49,090 nucleotides of DNA from Candidatus Bathyarchaeia archaeon (GTDB lineage: Archaea; Thermoproteota; Bathyarchaeia; 40CM-2-53-6; DTGE01). Below the pieces are notes generated by a model. The model worked only from the letters and a program-made list of their open reading frames with translations, was not told where the DNA came from and did not search any database. Shown in pieces: positions 33,890-42,600 of the stretch. The translations under genes and the position numbers were made by a program. Each line of letters opens with the position of its first letter. Position 1 is the first letter of the stretch. The stretch lies in assembly GCA_038852285.1 (NCBI GenBank), contig JAWCKG010000001.1, positions 137,050 to 186,139 on the forward strand. The letters are read 5' to 3'.

Positions 33890-34534
33890 ATGAGGATTGT
33901 GGCGGGCGTAGATGACGCTGGAAGGGGTCCCGTATTGGGGCCGATGGTCATCGCAGGGGTAGCGATTCCGGAAGGTTCGGATGGAAAGCTGCAAGCAATG
34001 GGTGTGAAGGATTCAAAACTGCTCTCACCTCATCGAAGAGCACAACTCTATGATGAAATCGTTAAATTCGGCGATGTCCACTATGAAGTGGTCCCCCCAA
34101 GTTTGATAGACATGTACGTGAAAAGGAGGAGGAAGTTTCTGGGGTTAAACTTGTTGGAGGCTGAGATGATGGCTAAGATTATTGAGAAGTTGAAGCCTGA
34201 TTTAGCGATTGTCGACGCCTCTGACATCGAAGAGCAGAGGTTTAGTGAAATGATCGCTGAGCGACTCCCGATGAAAATAAAGATCTTGGCGGAGCATAAA
34301 GCCGATTTAAAGTACCCAGTGGTTTCCGCGGCCAGCATCGTCGCTAAAGTTGTGAGGGATAGAATCATAGAGGATTTGAAACGCGATTACGGAGACTTTG
34401 GATCCGGATACGCCGCTGATCCTAAAACCATCGCCTTCCTGAAAGAATACTACGTGAGGAATAGAGCGTTTCCACCTATGACGAGGATGTCGTGGAAAAC
34501 CGTCGCTAGAATGGAAAAAGAGCTCGCTACCTAG
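33890..34534 (+). CDS. rnhB: Ribonuclease HII
   Basis: 214 residues. The N-terminal motif is VDDAGRGPVLGPMVIAG, with Asp where many family members have Glu in DEAGRG; this Asp variant occurs in archaea and keeps a metal ligand. The other acids lie in AIVDASDI and HKADLKYPVVSAASIVAKV. It removes RNA from RNA-DNA hybrids and single ribonucleotides from DNA. AAGGTGACC lies about 6 bp before the ATG. It stands alone after the ATP-cone nuclease gene (120 bp). Confidence 0.92.
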   Translation: MRIVAGVDDAGRGPVLGPMVIAGVAIPEGSDGKLQAMGVKDSKLLSPHRRAQLYDEIVKFGDVHYEVVPPSLIDMYVKRRRKFLGLNLLEAEMMAKIIEKLKPDLAIVDASDIEEQRFSEMIAERLPMKIKILAEHKADLKYPVVSAASIVAKVVRDRIIEDLKRDYGDFGSGYAADPKTIAFLKEYYVRNRAFPPMTRMSWKTVARMEKELAT

Positions 34535-34624
34535 AAATACGTCAACTACGGCGCATATTGTTCGTATTGAAACTACGCTTTTAAAGATTTGATATGGCTC
34601 AACTTTACAATCTATCCTTATGAG

Positions 34625-35767
34625 TTAGAGTGTTGACGCGATATTTTTCGCTTTAGAGGCTACGGCGTCCCCGACCTCGGATGTTTTAGAAGAGCCCCCT
34701 AAATCTTGTGTTCTCGTTTTTCCTTCCTTTAAAACCTGTTTCACGGCCTCTTCAACCACCTGGGAGGCTTTAACCTCTCCTAAATGCTCCAGCATCAAGC
34801 CAGCGGCCAAAATCGACGCAACCGGGTTCGCCCTCCCCATGCCCTTATATTTTGGAGCAGAGCCGTGTATGGGCTCAAACATGGATGTTCCCTCCGGGTT
34901 GACGTTGGCGCCCGCCGCGACTCCTAGGCCTCCCTGAATCATGGCTCCGAGGTCTGTGATGATGTCACCGAACATGTTGGGGGCGACCACCATTTGAAAC
35001 CACTCCGGGTTCTTCACGAACCACATCGTAACGGCGTCAACGTAGGTGTACTCGAATTGAATTTCAGGGTAGCTTCGCGCGACTTGCTCGAAAACGCTCC
35101 TCCACAGGCTGTAGGCTTCAGTTAACACGTTGGCCTTGTCGACGCTGGTCACCTTCCTCCTATTTTGGCTTCGGCATCTCTCAAACGCGTATCGAATCAC
35201 CCTTTCAGCGCCCTTCCTGCTGATCACCATGAGTTGATAGGCGATCTCATCATGGTCAGAGTCCACGTCTAAACCGAACTTAATGTTATAGAGCTTTCTC
35301 TTCAATTCGTGTTCAAATCGGTTTTTTCCCTTAAAGGCCCTGTTTCCTAACCCAACGTACATGTCCTCAGTGTTCTCCCTTACCACGTCGAAGTTTATGT
35401 CCTCTGGACCCTTATCTCTCAAAGGTGTTGGAACACCTTCGAATAGTTTGACGGGCCTAAGGTTGATGTACTCGTCAAAATAGAATCTAATCGCTAGGAG
35501 TATTCCCCTCTCCAACACGCCTGGTGGAACTCGAGGATCGCCCACGGCGCCCATGTAGATGGCTTTGTAGGCTGACAACTCCTTCAACTCGTTTTCGCCG
35601 ATTAAGCAGCCGGTTTTAAGGTAGTGATCTGCCCCATAGGGTAAAGTAATCCAGTTCACCTCAAACCCTAACGCCTCCGAAACAGCGTCCACAACCTTCA
35701 CACCCTCCTTAACCACTTCGGGGCCTATTCCGTCGCCAGGCATAACTGGAATATCATAGCTTACCAT
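34625..35767 (-). CDS. Isopropylmalate/tartrate-type beta-decarboxylating dehydrogenase
   Basis: 380 residues from the ATG at 35767, which has AGGTG 6 bp upstream; a GTG three codons earlier falls inside that site. Family landmarks: PVMPGDGIGPEV, the metal Asp cluster NMFGDIITDLGAMIQGGLG, and GTSMFEPIHGSAPKYKGMGRANPVA. The substrate loop reads INLRPVKLFEGVPTPL, closer to 3-isopropylmalate and tartrate dehydrogenases than to isocitrate dehydrogenase. It oxidatively decarboxylates a 3-substituted malate with NAD. No leuA, leuC or leuD gene is nearby, so the exact substrate stays open. Confidence 0.87.
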   Translation of the reverse strand: MVSYDIPVMPGDGIGPEVVKEGVKVVDAVSEALGFEVNWITLPYGADHYLKTGCLIGENELKELSAYKAIYMGAVGDPRVPPGVLERGILLAIRFYFDEYINLRPVKLFEGVPTPLRDKGPEDINFDVVRENTEDMYVGLGNRAFKGKNRFEHELKRKLYNIKFGLDVDSDHDEIAYQLMVISRKGAERVIRYAFERCRSQNRRKVTSVDKANVLTEAYSLWRSVFEQVARSYPEIQFEYTYVDAVTMWFVKNPEWFQMVVAPNMFGDIITDLGAMIQGGLGVAAGANVNPEGTSMFEPIHGSAPKYKGMGRANPVASILAAGLMLEHLGEVKASQVVEEAVKQVLKEGKTRTQDLGGSSKTSEVGDAVASKAKNIASTL

Positions 35768-35843
35768 AAACGGCACCTGTAGTTGAATGAGCTTGTGGCC
35801 CTTAAAAACATCGTCTTTAAGCCTTCAACTTATGCTTGTTCCG

Positions 35844-36968
35844 CTAGCCGGGTCCAGCCGCTAGATCTACGATTCGGCTGATCTCATCCTCCAAGTGTTT
35901 AGGTAGGCCCATTATGCTGACGTCCATGAATCCTCTGATGATTGTTGAAACCGCTTGGTCTCTAGTCATTTTCCTCGTCATCAAATAGATGATTTCTGTT
36001 TCAGAGATTTTTCCAATGGCGGCTTCATGGGTGATTTCGACCCCCTTTTTCCTGGCTATGAGCTCGGGTATGGAGTGGATGAGTGATTTCTCGTCCAAGA
36101 TGAGCCCCCTACATTCTAAATGTCCCTTGGATCCAACGCTGTTTCCCTCAATCATACCTCTAACGGTGATCTCGCAGGAATTTCCGGCGACCGCTCGGGT
36201 GATCAGCTCGGCGCGGCTTTCCTCTCCGTTTAGGACGGCCCTAGACCCGATGTCCATATGTGAGTCTTCATGCCCGTAGAGGATTGTGTTAAAGCTTACC
36301 CTCGATTTTTCACCCTCACAGATGGCTGTCGGATACATTTGAACGTCTTTAACGGGTTTTAAGCATAGATAGTTTGAGATGAAGGACCCATTTTCCTCTA
36401 TTAACGCGGAGGTTCTAGGCCTCACCAAGGTTTCCTTACCCCAGTCATGGATCATTGTGAAGTTTAATGTAGCCTCTTTTTTCACGTATATCTCCGTCAC
36501 CCCGATGTGGGAAGCTGAGTTAACGTTGGAGTGTTGAAGGCATCCTGTTATTAAATGCGCTTTAGAGCCTTCTTCCGCGAGGACGACGTTATGGATTCTT
36601 TGCTCTAATCCTTCCTCTGTGATCATCAAGCAGGATTGTATTGGGAAGGTTACCTCGGCGTGTGGCAGGATCCTCATAAAGTATCCTCCGCTGAACCGTT
36701 CAGCCACCTTCTTCGTATACTCGTCTTTGTACTCGTCAATGAGTTTCCATTGCATGTCCTTCAACCATGGATATTCCATTAGCGCTTTCTTCATATCCAT
36801 TAGCTCTAGCTTTCCTTCGAAAACCTCATTTATCTTCGAGTAGATCGTGTTCTGATCGATGTGCAGGAAGGTCCCTGATCGATCTTCTTCGCTAGGGTTA
36901 AGTCCAACTCTAGTAGCCTCAGCTAAGATTTGATGGGGTATTCTAGTCAACTCGCTTTTCTCAACCAT
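35844..36968 (-). CDS. sufB: SufB/SufD-family Fe-S cluster scaffold
   Basis: 374 residues from the ATG at 36968; the frame is open to 37079 but those codons lie inside sufC. The C-terminal beta-helix is typical (IGSRAVLNGEESRAELITRAV, then IRGMIEG and KGHLECRGLILDE), followed by GVEITHEAAIGKISETEIIYLMTRKM with the conserved His. At this size it is a single SufB/D-like protein, as in minimal archaeal SufBC systems that lack SufS, SufE and SufU. It overlaps the end of sufC by 8 bp, so translation is coupled. It builds and hands over Fe-S clusters with SufC. Confidence 0.88.
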   Translation of the reverse strand: MVEKSELTRIPHQILAEATRVGLNPSEEDRSGTFLHIDQNTIYSKINEVFEGKLELMDMKKALMEYPWLKDMQWKLIDEYKDEYTKKVAERFSGGYFMRILPHAEVTFPIQSCLMITEEGLEQRIHNVVLAEEGSKAHLITGCLQHSNVNSASHIGVTEIYVKKEATLNFTMIHDWGKETLVRPRTSALIEENGSFISNYLCLKPVKDVQMYPTAICEGEKSRVSFNTILYGHEDSHMDIGSRAVLNGEESRAELITRAVAGNSCEITVRGMIEGNSVGSKGHLECRGLILDEKSLIHSIPELIARKKGVEITHEAAIGKISETEIIYLMTRKMTRDQAVSTIIRGFMDVSIMGLPKHLEDEISRIVDLAAGPG

Positions 36969-37710
36969 TCCGCCATCCCACGGCTTTCCTTCTCTGACAG
37001 GTAATGCATTGCTCGTAGCCCAAGCTTTTGATCTGCTCAAATATTTCTTTTGGGTTTGGGAAGCAATGCGTCCTCCCATCTAGGAGGACACAGGCGTGCT
37101 CCGCCTTGATGTGCTCTAAAATATCCCCCTTATGGGTGACGATTAACGCTGAGCTCCCTGTTGACTCGGTGTATTGTTGTAATTCGCTGGCGATCAGCCT
37201 TAAGCTCTCCACGTCAACGCCTGAATCAGGTTCATCGAGTAGCAGGAGCTTTGGCTTGAGAAAAAGCATTTGCAAAATCTCAGCCCTCTTCCGCTCCCCC
37301 CCTGAGAATCCGACGTTGACGTCTCGATCCAACATTTCAGTCAACCTAAAGGCCTCTATAAGCTTCCAATCCTCTTCGTTAAATTCGCTTTTCCCAGAGC
37401 ATAGCTTTAGCAGGCTTGAAAACTTGAGGCCTCTGATTTCAGGCGGATTTTGGAATCCCATCGATATGCCAAGCCTTGCCCGTTCATCAGCGGATAAACC
37501 TGTGATGTCGACACCATTGAAAATAATCTTTCCTTTCGCTATCTCGTATAAGGGAACGCCCATCAATGCGTTGAGAAGGGTTGTCTTACCTGAGCCGTTT
37601 GGGCCGAACAGCACATAGTTTTCGCCGCGCTTTAAATTGAACGATACATCCTCTAAGATCGCTTTTTCACCTATCTTCACCATTAACCCTTCAACTTTAA
37701 GGAAGCTCAT
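36961..37710 (-). CDS. sufC: Fe-S assembly ATPase SufC
   Basis: 249 residues. Walker A GPNGSGKTT at 36-44, the SufC-type FQNPPEI, signature GFSGGERKR at 133-141, Walker B LLLLDEPDSGVD and switch His in VTHKGDIL. AAAGAGGA precedes the ATG by 7 bp. SufC drives shape changes in SufB during cluster assembly. Gene order sufC-sufB with an 8-bp overlap is the usual minimal archaeal unit. Several Fe-S proteins in this window (2Fe-2S subunit, tRNA thiolase, the AOR fragment) would depend on such a system. Confidence 0.92.
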   Translation of the reverse strand: MSFLKVEGLMVKIGEKAILEDVSFNLKRGENYVLFGPNGSGKTTLLNALMGVPLYEIAKGKIIFNGVDITGLSADERARLGISMGFQNPPEIRGLKFSSLLKLCSGKSEFNEEDWKLIEAFRLTEMLDRDVNVGFSGGERKRAEILQMLFLKPKLLLLDEPDSGVDVESLRLIASELQQYTESTGSSALIVTHKGDILEHIKAEHACVLLDGRTHCFPNPKEIFEQIKSLGYEQCITCQRRKAVGWRNG

Positions 37711-37953
37711 GGATATTCCTCTTTTCGGCGCTTGAAACCTTGATTCAGCCTAACCAGTTAAACCACAGGGGTTAACAAGATAAAGAGTCCTTTTTATCCT
37801 TTTAGGATGCCAAGAGAACAACCCGCTCAATTTGAATCAGTTGAGAATGGGAGATAATGGTCCGAATCTGGCTTAATCGGCTTTAATTGAGACAAGCATG
37901 AATCTGTCAAATGTAGGCGAAGATTAGGAAATGGAAGACATCATTCTGAATTT

Positions 37954-40900
37954 TTACGTTGTAGGAGGTTGTTGCGCGCCGCATTTAGGGCAGAATGTTG
38001 CTTCTTCTGAGATGGGGCTTCCGCAATTTATGCAATATTTTACTGAAGGCTTGGTTTTAATCGCTTTTTCGCTTGGTAGAGGTGGGATGGCTTTGATTGT
38101 TTTCGGCATCCTAAGGCGGTTGGTTTTAATCATGTAAGCGCAGACGGCTACGGCGATTACTATGAGGAGAATTGCAGCGATGACGTGGGTATAGGTGGTG
38201 GATGTGGATTTCTCCTGCCAGATCGCCTCAACATTTTTCGGTGAATCCATCAGTACTTCGAATGTTGGTTCTTGAGATTGTATGTCGCCTTTCCAGCCTT
38301 TGAAGATGTATTCTAATCCTTGTTTGTCTTTGAACACCGTCTTCTCAATGGAGATCTTTGCGGTTGATCCAGGATCATACCATCCAGCGCCCTCTACCTT
38401 ACTGTAATTTGAAGTTGCATGAAGCAGATACTGTTTTTTGAAGACGACTTCCAGGATGCGGTCCGAATTCGCTTGTAACTCTTTCTTGTCGCTGTAAAAC
38501 TGAATTCCTACCTCTTCGTATGTCGTAGGGGATTTGATTAACAGTCGGTGTGATGATCCTAAATCGAATATCAGCAACGTGTATCGGTCACCGCTGAGAG
38601 GGACTGGGTTAACCCCATCCACGTAGACCAAGGTTTTCGCCTGAGCTGGAAGATCTACCGGGTTAACGATCGTCACGTATCCTTTTTTCGGCGTGGATAG
38701 TTCAAGGGAAAACTGCTTCATAAGATAGTTAACACTTAGATCGATGAAAGATAGTTCGTCCTTCCTTAAGGTCATTGGGGTGCTTTTTATCTGGATGGTG
38801 GTGGAGGCGGAGGATATTTCTGCGTGTAGGTAATAGTTTCCGTCATCTATACCTTTAACCACCAGTTTGTAACGCGCGATGTTTGCGTCGGGAATGGGAT
38901 TGTAAATTAAGATTTGAAAGGCGTTGTCAGGGGTTAAAAAGTAGGAGTTCGGTATCTCTGAGAGAGTTTTTCCAAGGTGATCTATGCCTGTGAATCTCCC
39001 GTTGGTATCGCAGAGGCCTAGGATCTTCATGTTTTGAATTACGTTTACAGCGTGTGCGGCGGAGCTTTGAGCTGGGCGGGGTGATGTGGAGTCCCCTCCT
39101 AAGGTTGGATCGGCTATCTCGATGATTCTTTTTTCAGGCGCTTTGATAGATTGTTCCTTTGGTGGTTCGGTCCATGTTTCTCTGGCCCATTTATTCCATT
39201 GATCCGTTGTTTTCGCTGCGAAATCGATTACGCCTTCGTATTGACTTTTCGCATGTTCAGGGAGGCCTTCTTTCGTCGCTACAGTTACTCCGCCAATGAA
39301 TAGCGGGGTTTCGGCGACTTGCATGGCGATGTTCGTGGTAAGCGCCCCTCCGGTATAATATATTTTTTGCAGATTGTTGAGGTCTGATCTGCTCCAAATC
39401 TTTTTACTATCCGCCCAACTATCTGTGGTTGTTTGAATCACGTTGACGATTCTAACGAGCCTTTTTCCAGTTTCAGGTGCGGTTCGAACGATGAATTGGT
39501 ATGCGTTTGGATAGTTCTCTTTGTAATATTGATTAGCTATTCCGATCTCATCGCATATGCTCTCGTAAGCCATATTCGCTGTTTCGAACACATTTTCGAC
39601 TTTCTTGAAGGCGTTGTAGAGTGGATTTTCACCTTCAATTATTGTTGCCGGGTCAAGCGTTATTCCGTTTCCAACGTTCGTTTGTGTTGAGAGGGAGAGG
39701 GTTGTTCCATATTCTCCTGCGCCTAGGAATGGGCTGTCGGGGGATGCTATTAAAGCGTTGCATATGCTTCCTTCAGATTCTCCGATCGGGATGTTGGCGC
39801 CTGATGATCCGCCTTTTGTGATGAACTGTCCCGAGATCCAAGTTCCTACATGTCCTTTTGGATGGATGGACAGCCACGCGGTGCCTTTGTAGGTGTCATA
39901 TTTCTTCTCCGTATATGTTTTGGTTTTTGAGATTTCAAGTGAGAGTATGATGTTTTCAACTTGTTGTTCGGGTATGAGTACGATATCGCCCGCCGCGACA
40001 TCCTTTCTTATCGATTCTTTGTTGTTTTCTGTTAATCCCTCTATGGTGTCTAAATCCTTGATGTTCTCTTTTGTGATCGATTTTATGTTTACTCCTCTTT
40101 CCCGCGCGGTTTTAATGATATGCGTAGTGGAGATGGGTGGGGTGGAGTAGAAGAAGTTGACGAGACCTCCTTCGAGGGCGGAGGCGTAGCAGCTTAAAAG
40201 AAAGTTAGCTACGTACTCTTCTTTATAAATTTCCTTTTCTTTGATGTATTCGCCACGATCATTTTTTAATATGGAGTCCCATCGATGCGCTTTTATATCT
40301 ATGGTGGGGGTCATTCCAGTAACGGTTTCAGGTTTATTTTGCGAGTATTTTATTTGCGGGGTTAATCCAAATTGAAGCTCCATTGGCATTTTTGGACATG
40401 TTTTGACTTTGGACTGTTTATCTCTAAAAGACAGATAAGAATAGTATGATGAGAGGTATCGTGAAATGAACTGTTGTTTTAAGAGTTCGCCAGCGATGTG
40501 ATCGTTTATGAAGGGGATCTCTTTTACGTTTGGTGTGCTTAAATACTCGGCAAGACCTTTGATGAATTCCGTTCTGTCAGATTCGATTTCAGGTATATTA
40601 ATGAACGCTAAGTAGATTATGTAGTAGCCTCCGGCTACCGCGCTGTGAGTGATTTCATCGAATTTACGCCATCCAGCAAATTTTATGTTTACATGATAGG
40701 TAAGTGAGCACCCTACATCCACAGGATCGCCGACATATATCGGCAAACCTTCCAGCAGCAGTGTTGGGACCAGCTTTATCTGGCTTAAGGGCGCCTTGGC
40801 TAATCCACCATATTTCTTAATAACGTTTGCCGAATTCTCGTCCGCCGGTGGAAAGGTCAGGGTTAGGCGTAAACCCGCTATCATGGACGTGGTTAAATTG

Positions 40901-41967
40901 AAGGAGTAGAAACCGGTTTTCTCCATGCTGTTTGGGAATTTGAACTCGATTAAGGTCATGTAATAAGGATTTTTTATAGCTGCGTACTCCCATTGTACGT
41001 TCTTAATCTTAGGCGTTTCAAATTTGTTGATTGGAATGATTTTTCGCTCTCCGAAGAGGCCTACCACTTTTTGGGGATCTGCCTGTTTTAAATAATCAAT
41101 AAGAGCCAGCGATGATGCCTCTCCAGTATTCTCTAGGTCAAAGGAGTTGGCAATTTCCATTTCTCCATTTTCTCTTCGGATCATTCCAAGTAAACTAATT
41201 TCCGGGACGACTTCATAACGCTTATAACTCGGATCCATGGATACCCATTTGTTTTCAATGTAGGCTTTAACCCAAACATGTTCGATGTCTATGCTTCCTT
41301 TTTCAAAGTGGACCAGATGATCGATCCCAACGGTTCTGAGTACTCGGCTGGCCGCGTTGAGTGTTTCCACATCAAGCCAGTTGGTAACTTCTTCCTCAGA
41401 GAGAGTGATATTTCCTTGCTGATACCGGGCGGGTATACCTACGGCTCGAAATAACGATATTAAGAGGGACGCTTGATCGACATCATTACCTGCCTTCTCC
41501 ATTAAGGTTTCATGAGCGCCGAGGACGGAGCCGAAATAAGGAACATAATCAACAGTATTCCTTACGTAGAGAAAGATCTTGAGCGGATCTCTTCCTATCG
41601 TCTTATCGACAAGAGATCTGATTGAAGGTGTAATACGGGTTTCAACCGATTCTCGTAGATCTTCACTCGTTACATCCTCGCCTCTTTCAACGTCTAAAGA
41701 TATGTCAAGACCCGGAGACGTTTTTACGGCATCTAGGAATATCTCTTGGGAACCTCTCTCTTCACTCCGCTCCATAGAAACTAGAAAGTTCCGTGAATCG
41801 GGTACTTCAGATGGGTTAGAATCGTATTTTGAGGCCAGCGTTGAAGCGAATAAAATTGATGCGCTCATCGTTAGACATATTAGGATAAGCCCAATCCCTG
41901 CTATTTTCATCTTTGGCGTAAATTTTTTAAAGGAAACCTGCGATAACAGATTTGAAAAATTACTCAA
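37954..41967 (-). CDS. Giant surface protein: Cys-less transglutaminase-like domain, InlB-type repeat, zinc-ribbon tail
   Basis: 1337 residues. A hydrophobic N-terminal segment (22-45) is a signal or anchor. Residues about 120-250 are transglutaminase-like: AGNDVDQASLLISLFRAVGIPARY, later IEHVWVKAYIENKWVSMDPSY with His230 and Asp245, but the nucleophilic Cys expected near 162-165 is absent. The long middle (250-1150) is unassigned and probably extracellular. Residues 1180-1255 look like a divergent InlB-type repeat (GWYDPGSTAKISI...FKGWKGD). A transmembrane helix (1260-1280) precedes a cytoplasmic zinc ribbon (Cys1312, 1315, 1326, 1329). The TTG start overlaps the stop of a 7-codon leader frame. 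Perhaps a peptidoglycan-free cell-surface binding or adhesion protein; function unknown. Confidence 0.82.
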   Translation of the reverse strand: MSNFSNLLSQVSFKKFTPKMKIAGIGLILICLTMSASILFASTLASKYDSNPSEVPDSRNFLVSMERSEERGSQEIFLDAVKTSPGLDISLDVERGEDVTSEDLRESVETRITPSIRSLVDKTIGRDPLKIFLYVRNTVDYVPYFGSVLGAHETLMEKAGNDVDQASLLISLFRAVGIPARYQQGNITLSEEEVTNWLDVETLNAASRVLRTVGIDHLVHFEKGSIDIEHVWVKAYIENKWVSMDPSYKRYEVVPEISLLGMIRRENGEMEIANSFDLENTGEASSLALIDYLKQADPQKVVGLFGERKIIPINKFETPKIKNVQWEYAAIKNPYYMTLIEFKFPNSMEKTGFYSFNLTTSMIAGLRLTLTFPPADENSANVIKKYGGLAKAPLSQIKLVPTLLLEGLPIYVGDPVDVGCSLTYHVNIKFAGWRKFDEITHSAVAGGYYIIYLAFINIPEIESDRTEFIKGLAEYLSTPNVKEIPFINDHIAGELLKQQFISRYLSSYYSYLSFRDKQSKVKTCPKMPMELQFGLTPQIKYSQNKPETVTGMTPTIDIKAHRWDSILKNDRGEYIKEKEIYKEEYVANFLLSCYASALEGGLVNFFYSTPPISTTHIIKTARERGVNIKSITKENIKDLDTIEGLTENNKESIRKDVAAGDIVLIPEQQVENIILSLEISKTKTYTEKKYDTYKGTAWLSIHPKGHVGTWISGQFITKGGSSGANIPIGESEGSICNALIASPDSPFLGAGEYGTTLSLSTQTNVGNGITLDPATIIEGENPLYNAFKKVENVFETANMAYESICDEIGIANQYYKENYPNAYQFIVRTAPETGKRLVRIVNVIQTTTDSWADSKKIWSRSDLNNLQKIYYTGGALTTNIAMQVAETPLFIGGVTVATKEGLPEHAKSQYEGVIDFAAKTTDQWNKWARETWTEPPKEQSIKAPEKRIIEIADPTLGGDSTSPRPAQSSAAHAVNVIQNMKILGLCDTNGRFTGIDHLGKTLSEIPNSYFLTPDNAFQILIYNPIPDANIARYKLVVKGIDDGNYYLHAEISSASTTIQIKSTPMTLRKDELSFIDLSVNYLMKQFSLELSTPKKGYVTIVNPVDLPAQAKTLVYVDGVNPVPLSGDRYTLLIFDLGSSHRLLIKSPTTYEEVGIQFYSDKKELQANSDRILEVVFKKQYLLHATSNYSKVEGAGWYDPGSTAKISIEKTVFKDKQGLEYIFKGWKGDIQSQEPTFEVLMDSPKNVEAIWQEKSTSTTYTHVIAAILLIVIAVAVCAYMIKTNRLRMPKTIKAIPPLPSEKAIKTKPSVKYCINCGSPISEEATFCPKCGAQQPPTT

Positions 41968-41987
41968 ATGCCCACATCTTCACGCAT
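41964..41987 (-). promoter_or_regulatory. Seven-codon leader ORF overlapping the giant protein's start
   Basis: ATG at 41987 follows a GAGGAG ribosome site (42001-41996) by 8 bp and encodes MREDVGI before TGA at 41966-41964. That stop overlaps the TTG start at 41967 in another frame (TTGA). This is the best Shine-Dalgarno in the region, so coupled translation through the mini-ORF is likely. Confidence 0.4.
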
Positions 41988-42017
41988 GAATCCTACTCCT
42001 CAAGTTAAATAGTAAAG

Positions 42018-42026
42018 CTTTATAAA
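42018..42026 (-). promoter_or_regulatory. TATA box of the giant surface-protein gene
   Basis: TTTATAAAG on the minus strand, about 31-39 bp before the leader ATG. The predicted start of transcription would fall near 41996, close to the ribosome site, so the leader is very short. Confidence 0.5.
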
Positions 42027-42396
42027 CCTGTTGTCCATTTTTCGTGATCTCGCCTCAAAACTACTCATCTGTTTGGAAGCTTATTGAGTACAAGAGAAGG
42101 GGTGTAATGCTTTTAGGGTTCATCACCCCCTGCGGAAACCTAGAAAGGGGACCATCTTCTTATTATTAGCAGCAATCCAACTCAACCTTCGGTCCCTGTG
42201 AAGAATAGAGCAGAACTGGCGGGGTTTTAAAAAACTCATCTAAGAGGCGATGTCGTACGACGTTGATCAAAAACAACCTCATTGTAATAGCAAAGCTTAA
42301 AATAATTCTCGAAACATTAATTCTCATCGAGCTGGAGAAAAACAAATGCCTACCATGAAATGTCATTACGAAGAGGAAACGCGTTCTAACCTTTAA
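42027..42396. other. Intergenic region without a recognised gene
   Basis: About 370 bp between the surface-protein promoter and tRNA-Gly. The longest frame (66 codons on the minus strand) has no family likeness, ribosome site or sensible composition. I see no repeat or clear RNA structure. Confidence 0.4.
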
Positions 42397-42471
42397 GCGG
42401 CCGTAGTCTAGCCTGGCCTAGGACATTGGCCTTCCAAGCCAACAGCCCGGGTTCGAATCCCGGCGGCCGCA
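42397..42471 (+). tRNA. tRNA-Gly(TCC)
   Basis: A 75-nt cloverleaf without intron. Acceptor GCGGCCG pairs with CGGCCGC (discriminator A at 42471). D arm is GTCTAGCCTGGCCTAGGAC, anticodon stem TTGGC/GCCAA with loop CTTCCAA (anticodon TCC at 42433-42435), T arm CCGGG-TTCGAAT-CCCGG. The 3' CCA is only partly encoded (CCT), so CCA must be added after transcription, unlike the tRNA-Leu gene. Confidence 0.95.
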
Positions 42472-42600
42472 CCTTAAGATCTAAGGCTATAAATTAACTG
42501 ATCCGTTTTGCTGATCATCCAAACTTGATTTAAACTTACTGGCCTCAAAAAGAAAATCTTAATTCCGTAGGTCGCTTAGTTGGTTTAGAGGTTAAATGAT

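Noticed and set aside
33890-34534. RNase HII active-site motif DDAGRG instead of DEAGRG as a sign of inactivity
   Set aside because: Asp keeps a metal ligand, the variant is familiar in archaeal enzymes, and the other acids are present.
37028-37618. 196-codon open frame antisense to sufC
   Set aside because: It mirrors the sufC reading frame and has no motif or ribosome site of its own.
42572-42594. GTCGCTTAGTTGGTTTAGAG looks like a tRNA D arm just before the SDR gene
   Set aside because: No anticodon arm, T arm or acceptor pairing follows; the sequence runs into the SDR ribosome site and start codon.
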